From Warburgia ugandensis (Eukaryota > Streptophyta > Magnoliopsida > Canellales > Canellaceae), in assembly GCA_035236585.1 (NCBI GenBank), contig CP141127.1:70103495-70167494 (forward strand): a DNA stretch of 64,000 nt, given 5' to 3'. Position 1 is the first letter of the stretch. Each line of letters begins with the position of its first letter. The notes below the pieces were generated by a model. That model did not search any database, was not told the origin of the DNA, and was given only the letters and a program-made list of their open reading frames with translations. The translations under genes were made by a program, and so were the position numbers. This document shows positions 22,420-34,402 of the stretch, in pieces.

Positions 22420-23030
22420 AATGGCGAATGACTTAGTGGTCTAGTGCACTATTAAACTGTGACCCTTAACCATGTCACCTTAAAGATATACAAAAGTGCA
22501 AGGATGTAAATATGCAATACAAAAATATAAACGTGCAAGTAAGGATAGCAACACGAAATGATGTCTTGAGGTAAATAAAGAAAGAGCAGCTGACTGAGAG
22601 GTTAGACAGGCTCTTAAGCGGCGGGCCCTTAACCAGGTCATCCTAAAGAAATATAAAAGTGCAAGAATGTACATACGCAATATAGAAATGTAAATGTGCA
22701 AGTAGGGAAAAACTGCACCAAACAGCATCCTCACGTAAATATACAATCTAGGAATGTAAATCTACAACGGGGGTAGTAGTGCCAAACGGTGCTAGAGGTA
22801 AATATAGAAAAACAAATAGCAGGTGATTTAGCGATCCGGCGAACCGTTAAACCATGGATCCTTAACAAAGTTATCCTAAATAAATAAAAAAGTATAGGAA
22901 TGTACATATTAGGTGACCCCTAATCGGATATGGCCTTGATGATGATGATAAGAAATGTAAATATATATAGTACAAAAATATAAACGTGCAAGCGGAGGAC
23001 AGCAACGCCAAATGGCATCCTCAAAGATTT
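22420..23030. repeat. Degenerate tandem repeat, unit about 190 bp
   Basis: Successive units share the words CCCTTAACCA, GTCATCCTAAAGAAATA, AAAAGTGCAAGAATGTA, AATATAAACGTGCAAG and CCAAATGGCATCCTCA. They start near 22450, 22630, 22855 and, in part, 22950. The units are diverged and one is partly deleted. They end near GCATCCTCAAAG. I see no coding potential that persists across units. Confidence 0.6.
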
Positions 23031-24060
23031 AAGTTTAGCCTTAGTTACCAAATAGGAAAGGACTCAAAAAGTCGCACCCATTTAGCCCGCAATAGTGGTC
23101 TTTACTAACCTAGTGGTATAGGGTGGTTAGTATGTGGTGTATGTAGAGGTACTGTTGGTCATTTAGTTAGAGGCAAATAGAAAGAGAAAAATTAACCTAG
23201 ACGTGGGGTAAGATGTACCCTTGTACATCCCTTTACATTTATAAAAGGAAAATAGCAAAATAGCATATATATTGACTTAGCTAAAACTAGAGCCAAGTAC
23301 CATCATCAAGTTCTGCTAATAGGGTCCACTGGAAAAGGGCACCCTTGGAATGGGTCTAACCTCTTAGGCTTTAATACAATTTAAAAAATTAGTAACTGAC
23401 ATGACAATTGCTGGTTTAACCCCTACTTATGGAGAGGAGTTGCTTGTCAAGTCATGCTACACCCCTTCTTATACTATATTGGAAACTTTTTTGTAGCCCA
23501 CTGTGTCCTGTTTGGCAATAATGTGGTGACGACATGGCACCTAGATGGAAAGGCCAAACAATCCAATCTTTTGTCCCTTAGCTGAAATGTACCGCATGAA
23601 GCTTGATATCTCGCATATCCATATTAAAATATTTGCCCATACCTTGCATGTGCTTCACTCGTCATTGCAAATGGTTGTTTGTACCATTGGAGAAGATTTG
23701 TCTTGTTGCTCTAATATTGTGGCTAGCTTGGCTTGTCTCAATTTTGACTTATTTCATCCTGACTTGTCTTGGGAAAAGAAAATATCTTAGGAGAGTTTTT
23801 TACACTAACTCAGAAGGTGCCAAAGACTATGGTTCACTTTCTGTCCGACACCGCTACTGTTTTTCTGAGAGTGCCCAGCAACATGTGATCTTACTTCTCT
23901 TGTAAAAAAAATGAGGCCGTTGAGGTATATTTTCTATTGAACAGCATCCTTACGTCTAGAACTGAGCTCAGGGCCACTAATCCTTCATTTTCGAGATCTA
24001 ATCCCGCAATCAACTAAAAGAATTTTTGAGTCTACATTTAGGGAAAATTTTCTTTAGCAA
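23031..24060. other. Spacer, no recognised gene
   Basis: Two overlapping plus-strand frames (23545-23790, 23603-23905) have no motif and lie in different phases. Nothing else recognised. Confidence 0.5.
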
Positions 24061-24413
24061 CATTTGCAAGTAGGAAAAAAATAACAAAATCATCTTCAAC
24101 TTCTTTCTTGCCGGCTGGCACTTGATGCAAAACCCTTCTCTTTTTTCATCTAGGCTTGAGACTGGAATTAGCAGAGTTATTCCTCATGGAAAATATATCT
24201 ACTAAAATTTGTAGCCACGCCAGCAAAAAACAAGGGTGGCTGCAAATGTTGGGCTAGCTACAAATTTTAGTAGATATATTTTCTATGAGGAATAACTCTG
24301 CTGATGCTAGTCCCAGCCTCAGTTGAAAAAGGAGGACGGTCTTGCCTCAGGTGCTAGCCGGCGAAGAAGTTGAAGATGATTTTAATTTTGTTATTTTTTA
24401 CTACTTGCAAATG
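24061..24413. repeat. Foldback / MITE-like long inverted repeat
   Basis: The ends are exact inverted repeats (CATTTGCAAG at 24061, CTTGCAAATG ending at 24413), and homology continues inward for about 165 bases per arm with a short loop near 24229-24262. The inner arm is almost perfect: over 45 bases from AGCAGAGTTATTCCTC to AAAATTTGTAG I count one mismatch. No transposase frame lies inside. A transcript would form a long hairpin. No clear target duplication is visible at its edges. Confidence 0.75.
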
Positions 24414-24569
24414 AATATGCATTTGTATATTAGTTTGTAAGTAATAAGAGAAGATAATGAAAATCATCTCCAACCTCTTTAAAGTATGGCAACCCTAATA
24501 TGACATGAATCGAAATTTGTCATTCTCTCAAGCTAGAGCATTCCCCATAAGCGACTCGCACATCAGATC

Positions 24570-24740
24570 CTGGTGAAAAATGTGCAAGGGTTGCTAGGGC
24601 ATTCCCACTAAAGCGATGCACTACATCGGATCCTGGGTGTAGTGAAAAATGGGCAAGGGCTGCTAGAGCATCCCCTTAAAAGCGATATGCTGCATTAGAA
24701 CCTAAGTGCAGTGAAAAGTGGACATGAGTTCAAGCCACAG
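24570..24740 (+). repeat. Short tandem monomers at the 5' end of a LINE
   Basis: Repeats of about 63-67 bases containing GTGAAAAATG, GGCAAGGG, TTGCTAG or CTGCTAG, GCATTCCC and AGCGAT, followed by a final GTGCAGTGAAAAGTGG. They directly precede the LINE reading frame at 24800, where 5' untranslated monomers of plant LINEs are expected. Confidence 0.5.
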
Positions 24741-24799
24741 AGGTCAAGAAGTGCGTGAGTAAATAGGCTATCTCAAAAGCATAAGATTCATATCTCCAT

Positions 24800-26380
24800 A
24801 TGGAATATAAGAACATTGACAGGTAAGAGTCGAGAGTTAGTACCTACAATGAAACGTAGGAGAGTCAACATCGCTTGTATCCAAAAAATCAAGTGGAAAG
24901 AGGTTAAAACTAGAGAAATCAATGAGTATAAACTCTGGTATGCAGGAAAGGATAATAACATAAATGGTGTAGGAATAATAGTGGATAAAGAATTAAAGGA
25001 TAAAGTTGTGGACGTTAAAAGCTAAGTGATAGAATTATAATAATAAAATTTGTGCTAAGAGAGCAGATCATAAATGTTATAAGTACATATGTACCATAAG
25101 TAGGGTTAGAAGATATAATCAAGAGACAGTTCTAAATAGATATAGAGGAAGTCATGCAAGAAATTCCCAATATTGAGGGGATAGTTATAGGAGCAGACTT
25201 AAATGGCCTTGTAAGAAAAGAAAAAGAAAGATATAATAAGATATATGGAGGGTATGATATAGGAGAACGAAATGAGATGGGGAAACTATTCTCGATTTTG
25301 CTTTGGCATATAACCTGACCATTACAAATACATTCTTTAAGAAGAGGGATCAACACTTAATAACCTTTAAAAGTGGGTTGCATAAAAGCCAAACAAACTT
25401 TTTTCTACTTAGGACTACTAAAAGATCAATATATAAGGATTATAAGGTGATAATTAGTAAGAGTTTAACCTCACAACATAGGTTAATGGTTATGGATATT
25501 TATATTAAAAGATGAAAGAAAGGAAATGAACTTAATATGTATTCAAAAACTGAGTGGCAAAATTTAAAAGGAGAGAAAATAACCTCATTCACAAATAAGT
25601 TGGTGGTAGAAGGAAACTGGAACTATGAAACAAAGTAAACACCATGTGGACTAATATGGTTAAGTCCATTAAGAAAGTGGCAAAAGATGTCCTAGTAGTA
25701 TCTAAAGGTAAAATACAATTAGTAAAGGAAACATGATGGTCGAGTGAAATAGTGAAAAAAGTTATTAAAGAAAAACAGGTGTATTTTAAAACATGGTAGA
25801 AGATTAGAAATAATGAAAACTATGAATAGCATAAGAATGTTAAGAGCATAGTAAGTGAGGCTAAACTTAAGCATATGATGACCTTTATAGTAGACTAGGA
25901 TCAAGAGAAGATGAGAAAGATGTGTTTGAACTTTGAAAAATAAGAGAATAGAAGAGTAAGTACTTAGACCAAGTTAGGTCCATTAGAAGTGATGATCAAA
26001 GGATACTAGTCAAATATGACGAGATCAAACAAAGGGGGGAAACTTACTTTCAATAATTGTTAAATGACAATGGCTTTGAGAATATAAGGATTGAAAATAC
26101 TGTAGAGCTAAATAATATTAGACATTATAGATATAAATGTAGGATTAGAATACCTGAAGTGAAAGAGGCCCTGAAATAGATAAAATTAGGAAAGGTCATG
26201 GAGCCAGATGGTATACCAAAAGAAGTTTGAAAGCATATGGAAAATACTAAAGTACTTTGGTTGACTAAGTTGTTTAACAAGATTATAAAATTAAAAAAAT
26301 ACTGGATTAATGGAGGAAAAGCTCTATTATACCAATTTATAAGAATAAAAGAGATATATAGAGCTGCACTATTTATCGAG
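24800..26380 (+). pseudogene. 5' half of a LINE: endonuclease and start of reverse transcriptase
   Basis: From the ATG at 24800, with several stops, the frame shows an AP-endonuclease-like start: SRELVPTMKRRRVNIACIQK, WYAGKDNNINGVGIIVDKEL. A later endonuclease segment, NTFFKKRDQHLITFKSG, is followed by TSQHRLMVMDI near 25320-25510. The reverse-transcriptase start is KVMEPDGIPKEVWKHMEN, assuming the TGA at 26228 was Trp, then LTKLFNKIIK. It breaks off near 26380, where an LTR end begins. Its last 100 or so bases overlap in content with the first part of the LINE at 13560-14970 on the other strand. The two are therefore separate members of one family. Confidence 0.85.
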
Positions 26381-26572
26381 TATTGTGTTTTTTGCAAGTG
26401 TGCGGGTTATTGTAATGTAATATGTGCAAGTACGGGTTGATCCTATAGGGGCTTGCTTTAATTATTTGGATTTTTAATAAAATTTAATTCTTTAAATTTT
26501 AAAATTAAATGACAAAAATTAATAGAAAATGCAATCTGACTCTTGATATAGCTAATCAATGAAAATCACAGA
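26381..26572 (-). mobile_element. Terminal fragment of a gypsy-type LTR
   Basis: On the plus strand it starts TATTGTGTTTTTTGCAAG and continues with GGGTTGATCC and TAGGGGCTTGC. It is the same sequence as the LTR ends at 34403 and 48030. It cuts into the LINE on its left and abuts the 4 kb LTR on its right. It is probably the remaining end of the 3' LTR of the minus-strand element whose interior lies at 30534-34402. Confidence 0.65.
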
Positions 26573-29500
26573 GCAATGGAAATTCTTTTCTTTAGAACTT
26601 ATTTTGTAAAGCACAAGTCATCACTTCGTAACGTAAGTAGAGTTTTGTACAAGATAAAATTGCATTGAAGGAATAAACTTTTTTTAAACTTCAGGATCCA
26701 TCCAGTAGTTCACAGTACAACCCAGTATTATTATAATACTTGTCCAAATTTAGCTAGTTACTATATTGAGAATTCCCTTTTTCCTGGGAATATTGGTAAT
26801 ATACAATTACCTGCCATTTTATTATGGGATATATAAGGCATCTCACTATGCTTATCTCATATGCATCATAGTGCAAAATAAATCAAAGGACTATCATGCT
26901 TGCAGTCTAATCCATACAATGCACCCGGATAACTTTTCAATAATCCACTCATACCATATTCAGTGGAAATGTAAAATTCCTATTTGTATGGGGGAACCAT
27001 GGCTGTCACAGTGGTAGCCTTCTCATATTTGTCCCACCTAACTTTCTTCCTTTCTTAGGCATGGAATTCATCATTAACAAATTTCGGAGAGTGGGTGGCC
27101 AAACCCTCGTAACTCCCCTAGCATAGCATCCCTAGGCCTATGCTTGTTTAAAACAAAACCACAAGCCTCCATGCTCGCATGTAAAATATTTCTTATACAT
27201 ATCAGATAATATGTCTATTTATCTAGGGCTGGAATATCTTCTACTTCCCTATTCACTTAGGGTTTTCTTCAACTCTACACATAACCATTTCATATCTATT
27301 TTCTCATTATTTGGTTGGATCATAAGGATTTAGCACAAGGTATTTGCATTGCGCATGTCAACATTTCTATACATAAGATCATATATTCAACATGTATCTT
27401 TCATATAGATGCATTCATAAAATCCTCCTACCTCAATAGGGTATTCTTACTCGAAGTCTGTCATAGTCTTGATCAATGTATATCTGTTAAATCATACGTA
27501 TCCAAAGGTACATACTACATGGTCTTTTGATCATCCTTAAGTAGGATGATCTGAATCTTTCTTCCTTGAATCGCATATCATCAAGGGTTCAGATCTTCTA
27601 ACCTAATAAATCTATATTGCAAGTATATTCACATAATAATAATCTACTCTACATTTGTATTTCTTTTCTTTTGTCACTTTTGATCATTCAAGATCTCCTC
27701 TTAGATTCTTATTTGATCATCCTTATCTTATTTACAATTTTTATTAAGATTAGTTAATTTGCTAACCTTTTATGTTCTTATTATTATTTCTCAACCAGTT
27801 AGTGTTACTGGTTTGAGGATAATTTATTCACTCCTAATTCTAGACAACTCCTCTTATTTCCAATTGACTAAGGCTTACCGACTACAGGCTATTCAAAAAG
27901 TGGTTACTTCAATCCTTATGTAAGGAGGCATTTAGACCTCAACAAACATCACCAGAAGGTGAGGGAAGAGCGAGGCTCTATTAGAGTGACCTTGGCTCAA
28001 CCTTCCATAAGGTTCCTATGAGCTTGTAAACCCTGATTTATCTCTACTTGATTTTTATTAATGTCCATGATCATATAAATCATTCCTTATATTGTCCTAC
28101 TAACTATATCTCTTGCTAATTAAGTCCAAGTCAAGTCATTCCTTCTTATTTATGTCATGAAACTCTAATTTCTCATTAGGTTACATTTTTGGTGTTTTAT
28201 GCTCTTTATCATAACTAATTATCAATTAAATCTACTAAGAAATATGACAATAATGAATCATAAACTTCAAAGCATAAAATTAATATAAATTCAATAATCT
28301 AAGGATAGCAATACTATGTAACTACTATCACGATCCCTAATTAATGAAACCAAATTAAACTAACATGATCTTAAATTACAATTCCATTACCATCTTAAAT
28401 GGAAATCATACTATAGTCCATACTCAAATTAAACTAGCATCACCCTAATTCATATATTACTTATCCTAAGAATATTTAAAGAAAATCATGTGTACTAACA
28501 TGGCCCTAAGATGATTAAATCTAACCATCTAATAACATGTAGATCATTTACATCAAAATGAAGAAATAGCTTAGCATGGATCCTATAATCATGCCATAAA
28601 TTAAAGTTAAAATGAATCTAATAATTAAATAAAATCATACTAATCAATTTACATCATTAGAGGCTTTTAATATGTTCCAACCATTAGATCTTAAGTCCTT
28701 TCCTTAGATCTAGGGTTTTTACTTTATTATAGATTCAAAGATCATCTTCACATGTTTTTATCATAACAGATCAATGATCTTACTAGATCTCATCATTATT
28801 AACTTCATCTAACCCATCTATAGGGTTTGATCATGCTTGATCTTACTGATCAAGAAAGTTCCTTTACAAATTTTAGGTTACTTCACCATAAAGGGTAGAT
28901 TTCTTAAATTATCATAGATCTATTATATTAAACCCTCAATTTCATATATCCTTATCATTATAACATAAATATATCAGATTCTTAAGGTCTAATCATCTCA
29001 GATCTTCAAGATCATAGAAGTAAGAATCTTATTTTCTTTAAACAAAAAGTTTCTTGCAATATTTTGTAAATTTTATCATTTCATATGAAATTAGACATCA
29101 TAATCTTTCCATAGCTTCTTTTCACTCGTGATTTGGAGCTTAGATAACTTCAGAATTCAAGTTTGAAGTTCACAGTTGTTTTAACGATCCACATTTGATC
29201 AGGCCATTAGAACAGGACAAAACAAGTGGAACTGGAGAAACCGATTGTCTTACCTCGTTTTACCGATGAACACAAGTGGAATCAGGGTGGTGACCTATAA
29301 ATGGTAAGACGATCCAAATCAGACTGTCAAATCACTATCCCCCTTTTCTCCTTCAAATTGGGCCATTATATCTCCACGAAATTGACTATTATTTCACACC
29401 TAAGGGTTTTGAACCCTTTTGAATCTATTGGATGACTCAGATTTTTCATCTGAGCTGTCCATGATGCATATCTGGAGGGTTTTTCACTAGAACTTGATTT

Positions 29501-30533
29501 TCCAAAACATTAATAGAAAATCAAATCTAGTGAAATTAAAAATATCAAAAATGACATAAACTAAACATTGGATGATATCCTCTTATGTGATTTCTTAGAA
29601 TTGATGAATTGATGTCAAAATAAATAAATCTTAGTCGTATGCCATAACACACCAAATAAATCTTGATTTATATTTTTCTGTTGATTGAACTGTTGGATCT
29701 TAAAATTGCTTTGAGGTTTTTGTAGATCAAGGAATTTACAACAATATGGATAGTGAGATTTTGGAAATTTGATTAGAATAGAGTAACTAATTGAACTTAG
29801 GGCTCTTGGTACTATTCTAAAGAGAGGAGAGAGAAAGAGGCAAAAAGAGAGAGATTGGGGGAGCAATTTTGCTCTGATTTTCTAAGGGAGTCTAAGGATT
29901 TCATGGTGAAGTTGTGAAAATTTTTGCGAAATTTTCAGAATTATTTATAGGCAAGTTTTTTAATTTTAAATTAATTTTTCATGAAAATCTCCTTCTTTCT
30001 TTTTATTATTTTATTTATGGGTGGAATTTCACCTCCACCTTTTCCACCACTACAATCTAGTAGCGCATTGCTAAATTATTATTGCTTCTAGAACATTGGC
30101 CTACTTTGTGGGCCCACTTTCATGTGAAAAGACCATTTTGCCCTTTTATTCATAAAAATGGAGAAAATAAGATATTATTTATCCAAACTCGAATTTTAGT
30201 GTACTCAATTGCACCGAAATCGATTTTTTGAATACCTTAGGTTTTCTAGTACATTGCAAATATTCAAATTTTAAATCTTGGTTATGGGTGAAAATGACCG
30301 TTTTACCCTTTTATGTAGAAAATTGAAAATTTTCATTCTAACTCAGAATTTAACAAAATTAGTCTCATTTGATTTGATTTTTCTTATACATTCTTAATTT
30401 CTAAAATTTCACTCATGATTTAATCTCTATGAAAAGAGATTTGCTTTTAACCTAATATTCTAGCTCGAGTCTTCTAAAATTTCAAACGTTCATTGATTTT
30501 CTCAAGTTAATTTATAAAATTGGGGTTATTACA
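26573..30533 (-). mobile_element. Long (about 4 kb) solo LTR, 3' end lost
   Basis: The minus strand starts TGTAATAACCCCAATTTTAT at 30533. It contains a TATA box (TATAAATA, about 29941-29950) and is homologous in inverted orientation to the LTR at about 35960-45336. Clear shared stretches are 26760-28250 with 43020-44700. Compared with that copy, about 108 terminal bases, which should end GGTCGTCACA, are missing at 26573. No coding sequence or primer site is present. The 0.7 kb of AT-rich plus-strand frames near 26766-27530 are shadows. Confidence 0.7.
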
Positions 30534-33500
30534 ATACACACATTAAAGACATTTTATTTGAGTTATTTCTCAGAGTGCATGTGTGTACAGTCAGATAAAT
30601 CTTGACTTCTAACTTGATGTGCTTAAATTCCATTGGAAATATGTCTTGACCTTAAATCCTAACAGGTATACTCTCAAAAATGAAATCTCAGATAAGGGTT
30701 TAAACATATTTCTCTCCTTATGTGATCGAATCCAACAAGCTAATGATTCACATAAATATTTTAAATGCTCATGAGACAAAGGAAAGTGATCCCTAAGAGT
30801 GGATGTTATCATCAAGAATATTAGGAGTAGTTTACCTTAATTCCTTCTTTTTATCTCCTCTGTAAGGCTATGTTCCACTTAAGATTAATAAGTCTTTAAC
30901 TAGGATGAAATGTAGGTTTAGGATAGGTTCAGAAAAGAAGGGTATAAGGATTTCAAAGGTTCAAAATTGAGTAGGTCTTCAATGATTATCTGTTTGGACA
31001 ACTTTTCTTTTGGGTTGTACTTAGTGAATATCTCTTTCATATTTTTGTTTTTCTATTTCAAATTCAAGTTTTTTATTTTGGGTTCTTTGGAAGAAATATA
31101 GTTAATTTTTCTCTCTTCTTTGACTTTTTGTCCTATTTTTAAACTTTCTCTACTAACTCTACTCATTTTGACAATGGGTAATGGATATTTATTTTACTAG
31201 TTTGTTTTGGGTTAATATGATTGAGGCTAAGAAAAAAAAGGCTTAATAATAGGCTCAAAGGGGCTAACTAGTGGTATGATATACTAGGTAGGCTTTATAT
31301 CTTTGGGCTAAGCAAGGATGACCTATATCATTTCCTAGGTTTCCTAAAGCCTATCAGATTCAATAAATTTTCTAAAAATAAAGCTATTACTCCTTTGATG
31401 TTTAACCAAAACAAGGATAATAGGATCACATTAATTTATGCACACCGAAGAAATTGTGGAATTACTTATAACTCTCTAAAAGAAGATAGTGTTAAAATCT
31501 CACTGGGTTATAGGTCTCCACTGGTTTTCATCAAGGTCTCTAAGTCATACCTCTTTATTAATCTTGGCTATGTACTGTGTGTAAATGATTTCTGAGAATT
31601 AACTTTAATAAAATGTTTCAACACATGAATGATATGCAAAACTAATCATATGCATTCTAGTTAAGAGATGAAAATAGTGGAATTACTAAATTTTGAACAT
31701 CTAAGTTCTCATCACAATAAGGGAACTCTTCCTTAAGTGTTTTTTTCAAAAGAAAACAACTCAAGAAAATTCAAAATCGCTATATGCATCTACACCCCCC
31801 AAAATGAGTGAAACATTGTCCTCAATGTTGGAAAACATAGGATCTATATGATAATGGAAGGACGTAGAAGATGGAGATTTGAAAAACATCTAGGTTGCCT
31901 CTCAGGAAGCGTTAGGTTTTACGTCTTTAGCTAGACATGGCCTAACCTAACTTTCTAAACCTAGAGCTAACTGGGTCAGCTTATTTGTCCTAATCCTAAC
32001 CCTAAGATGAAATGACGAGATTTCTCGTGCCACTTCAAAATCTTGTGGTAATATATTTATTGCCTCTACCCTAAAATTTTTGGTGGTGATAATATTAAAA
32101 CAACAAAGATCACCACGATTTTTAATTGTGGGGAATCATATTGATGATCCCCCATCTTCAAAATTTCATGGTAGTCAATATAATTCCTCAACATTGAAAA
32201 TTAAGGTGATGGTAACACAATGACTTTGTGAACTACCATGCATTTTGTTGGGCCATTTAGAGATGAATGATCATCTTTTTGACCAAATTGAGGAATAACA
32301 TAGACCATTATATTCAGTTTAACTCTTTCCTCCTTTCCCTAACATTGTCTTGAAATAGGGGATCAGCTAACTCTGCCCTTCCCTAAAAGGTTGTTCTTGT
32401 TTTACTAGAGGTGAGGGACAAGGTTTGGCTTAAACCCTTAATCTCTTCTAATGTGTACCGTAAAGTAGGTTGATGTACATCAATTGACTATTTTTCTCCC
32501 TATTTTGTGGGCATAGGCAAGGATTAAAATGGGCCTACCTGACTATCTTTTGGATGTTCAAATAAGGTCAATAGGTCCCAATTAGGTACATCTTCTATAT
32601 TACAAGGCTCAATAGGAATATCAAGCTATGTAGGGAGTTATACTTTAACTTGCCATTGAGAACTGTCCATCAAAGGCATAGTATCCAAGAACCGATTCAC
32701 CTCCTCAATAGTTGTGTCTTCATCAAAGTCATAAAAATGAGCAAGAGGTTTGGGTTGGATGTTTCTGAAGCTTTATTTTCTTCATCAATGGAAGTCTCTT
32801 CATCATAATCGTAAGAAACAAGACATGACTTGAGTAGATCTAAGTTGGAAGTTTTTGAGGATGGTTGTGGACTTTGTAGCTCAGATGGATCATAAGAAAT
32901 TTCCATCCTAGTAATAAATGGTTCTTCATTATCCCCAATTTGTTTCATTTCCTCAATCCTTTTTATAATTTCAGTAATGTTTCTTTCAGTAGTTTCCCAT
33001 ATTGGTTTCATTTCCTTTACCAATTTCTCCATCTCTAATCTCACTTCCTTTTGACTAGCAACCATGCCATGTTTTATTATGTCACAAATATGCTGCATAT
33101 TTTCTTCTAATAGTGGTTCTTCATCTTGTAGAGGAAATGACTCATAAGGTTGGTATTGTTGTGGCATTAGGGTACTAGAAAAGGGCTGAGCAGGTTGAAC
33201 CCATGATGGTTAACCCTAATAATATGAATAATCATGGTAGTGTTGACTATGGTGGGACCATTGTAGTTCTTCCTGATATTGGTAATCCTGAGACCATGGT
33301 TATTCATGATGCCTAGCCCATATATTATAATCTTGGTAATTTGTCTCAGGATAAAAATTGCTAGGGTATGTAAATGCATTAGGTGCATCCACTAGCTCTT
33401 GATAGTATTCATTATGTGTGGAGCTTGATGACGGCCATGAAGAAGTGGGATAGGGATGCTCAGAATGGGTATTATTATGGTATTGAGGTTGTGGTGCAGC

Positions 33501-34402
33501 TTACTTAAACGCTAATATCCTAAACAATTGACTTTCCATAATATCTAGCCCATCCATCAATATATCTAATCTATAAAATGTATCCCTTTCTTAGTAGGCT
33601 ATTGTTCTTAACTTTGTATACAATGAAACAAATCATTGTATACAACAAATGATGGCTCTATAAGTCTCTTCTAATTGATTTTAGATTAATTCAAAATGTA
33701 GGGTTGCGTGCTTATAGTGATTATCCTAGGTGGGCTAAGGAGTGGTGATGAAATCCACCCTTGATCTTGTGGGGTCGGGTGCCCTTACTAATTAATTTTC
33801 ACTCTCCATGGTAGTTTGATCAACATATATATCACCTTAAAGTAGTAAACATGCCCTAAGAATGCAATTAAAATAATGAACTAATATAAAACCCTAAAAA
33901 TAAAATAATTATTAAATATGCTTTCTATATGCAATTATTCTATCAAACAATGCAAATTTATCTAAATGCAAATCCTAATCTAGAAAATAAAAGGAGTGAG
34001 GAATACTTACAGCGAGGTTTCTGATGAAGATCAAGTGTGGGCCACCTTATCCTACACTTGCCCTGTATTATACAACATTTTTAAAATTGAAATGGAAATT
34101 GCAAATTACAAAGATCCTCACTACAAGATTCACTCAAAAGAAAAGGAAAATCCTAATCTAAGAAAGTAGGAAAAATTCTATTTTGATGAAGATCCACTTG
34201 CCAATTTCCTCCACTTTCTTATTTCTTAAAAAGGAAAGATAGAAATAAGTACCAAATTCAGGAAACTAGGTGATTATGCATTTAAAAAATTGAAAAATGC
34301 ACCTAGAAAGCTAAAAGTATGCAATTCCTATAAAAAAATAGATTTTTTAATTAAATTTTATAAAAACTCTATTGCAAGTCCCCAACAATGGCACTAGAAA
34401 CT
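30534..34402 (-). mobile_element. Interior of a gypsy-type element related to the 10-22 kb element
   Basis: Read on the minus strand from 34402. A primer-binding-like site lies at 34376-34399 (TAGTGCCATTGTTGGGGACT). Non-coding sequence shared with 15005-15160 follows, then a gag-linker relic (33530-32697) and a purine tract at about 31796 (TTTTGGGGGGTG). Last comes a non-coding 3' stretch that shares words such as TTTCTTAGCC and TTAACCC with 17.9 kb. There is no polymerase. The 4 kb LTR at 26573-30533 separates it from its own 3' LTR end. Part of the 3' region and LTR has been lost. Confidence 0.7.
32697..33390 (-). pseudogene. Gag-linker relic, gypsy-type, with 156-codon open frame
   Basis: An uninterrupted frame of 156 codons (33167-32697) begins MPQQYQPYESFPLQDEEPLL. 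It then forms a Lys/Glu-rich probable coiled coil (VRLEMEKLVKEMKPIWETTE, then ITEIIKRIEEMK) and ends in an acidic, Ser-rich tail. Upstream in other frames are QPQYHNNTHSEHPY and YPSNFYPETNYQDYN, the Tyr/Asn/Pro-rich tract expected just after capsid. It is equivalent to 15900-16310. No zinc knuckle, protease or polymerase follows, so it is probably a fragment of a non-autonomous element's protein. Confidence 0.55.
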
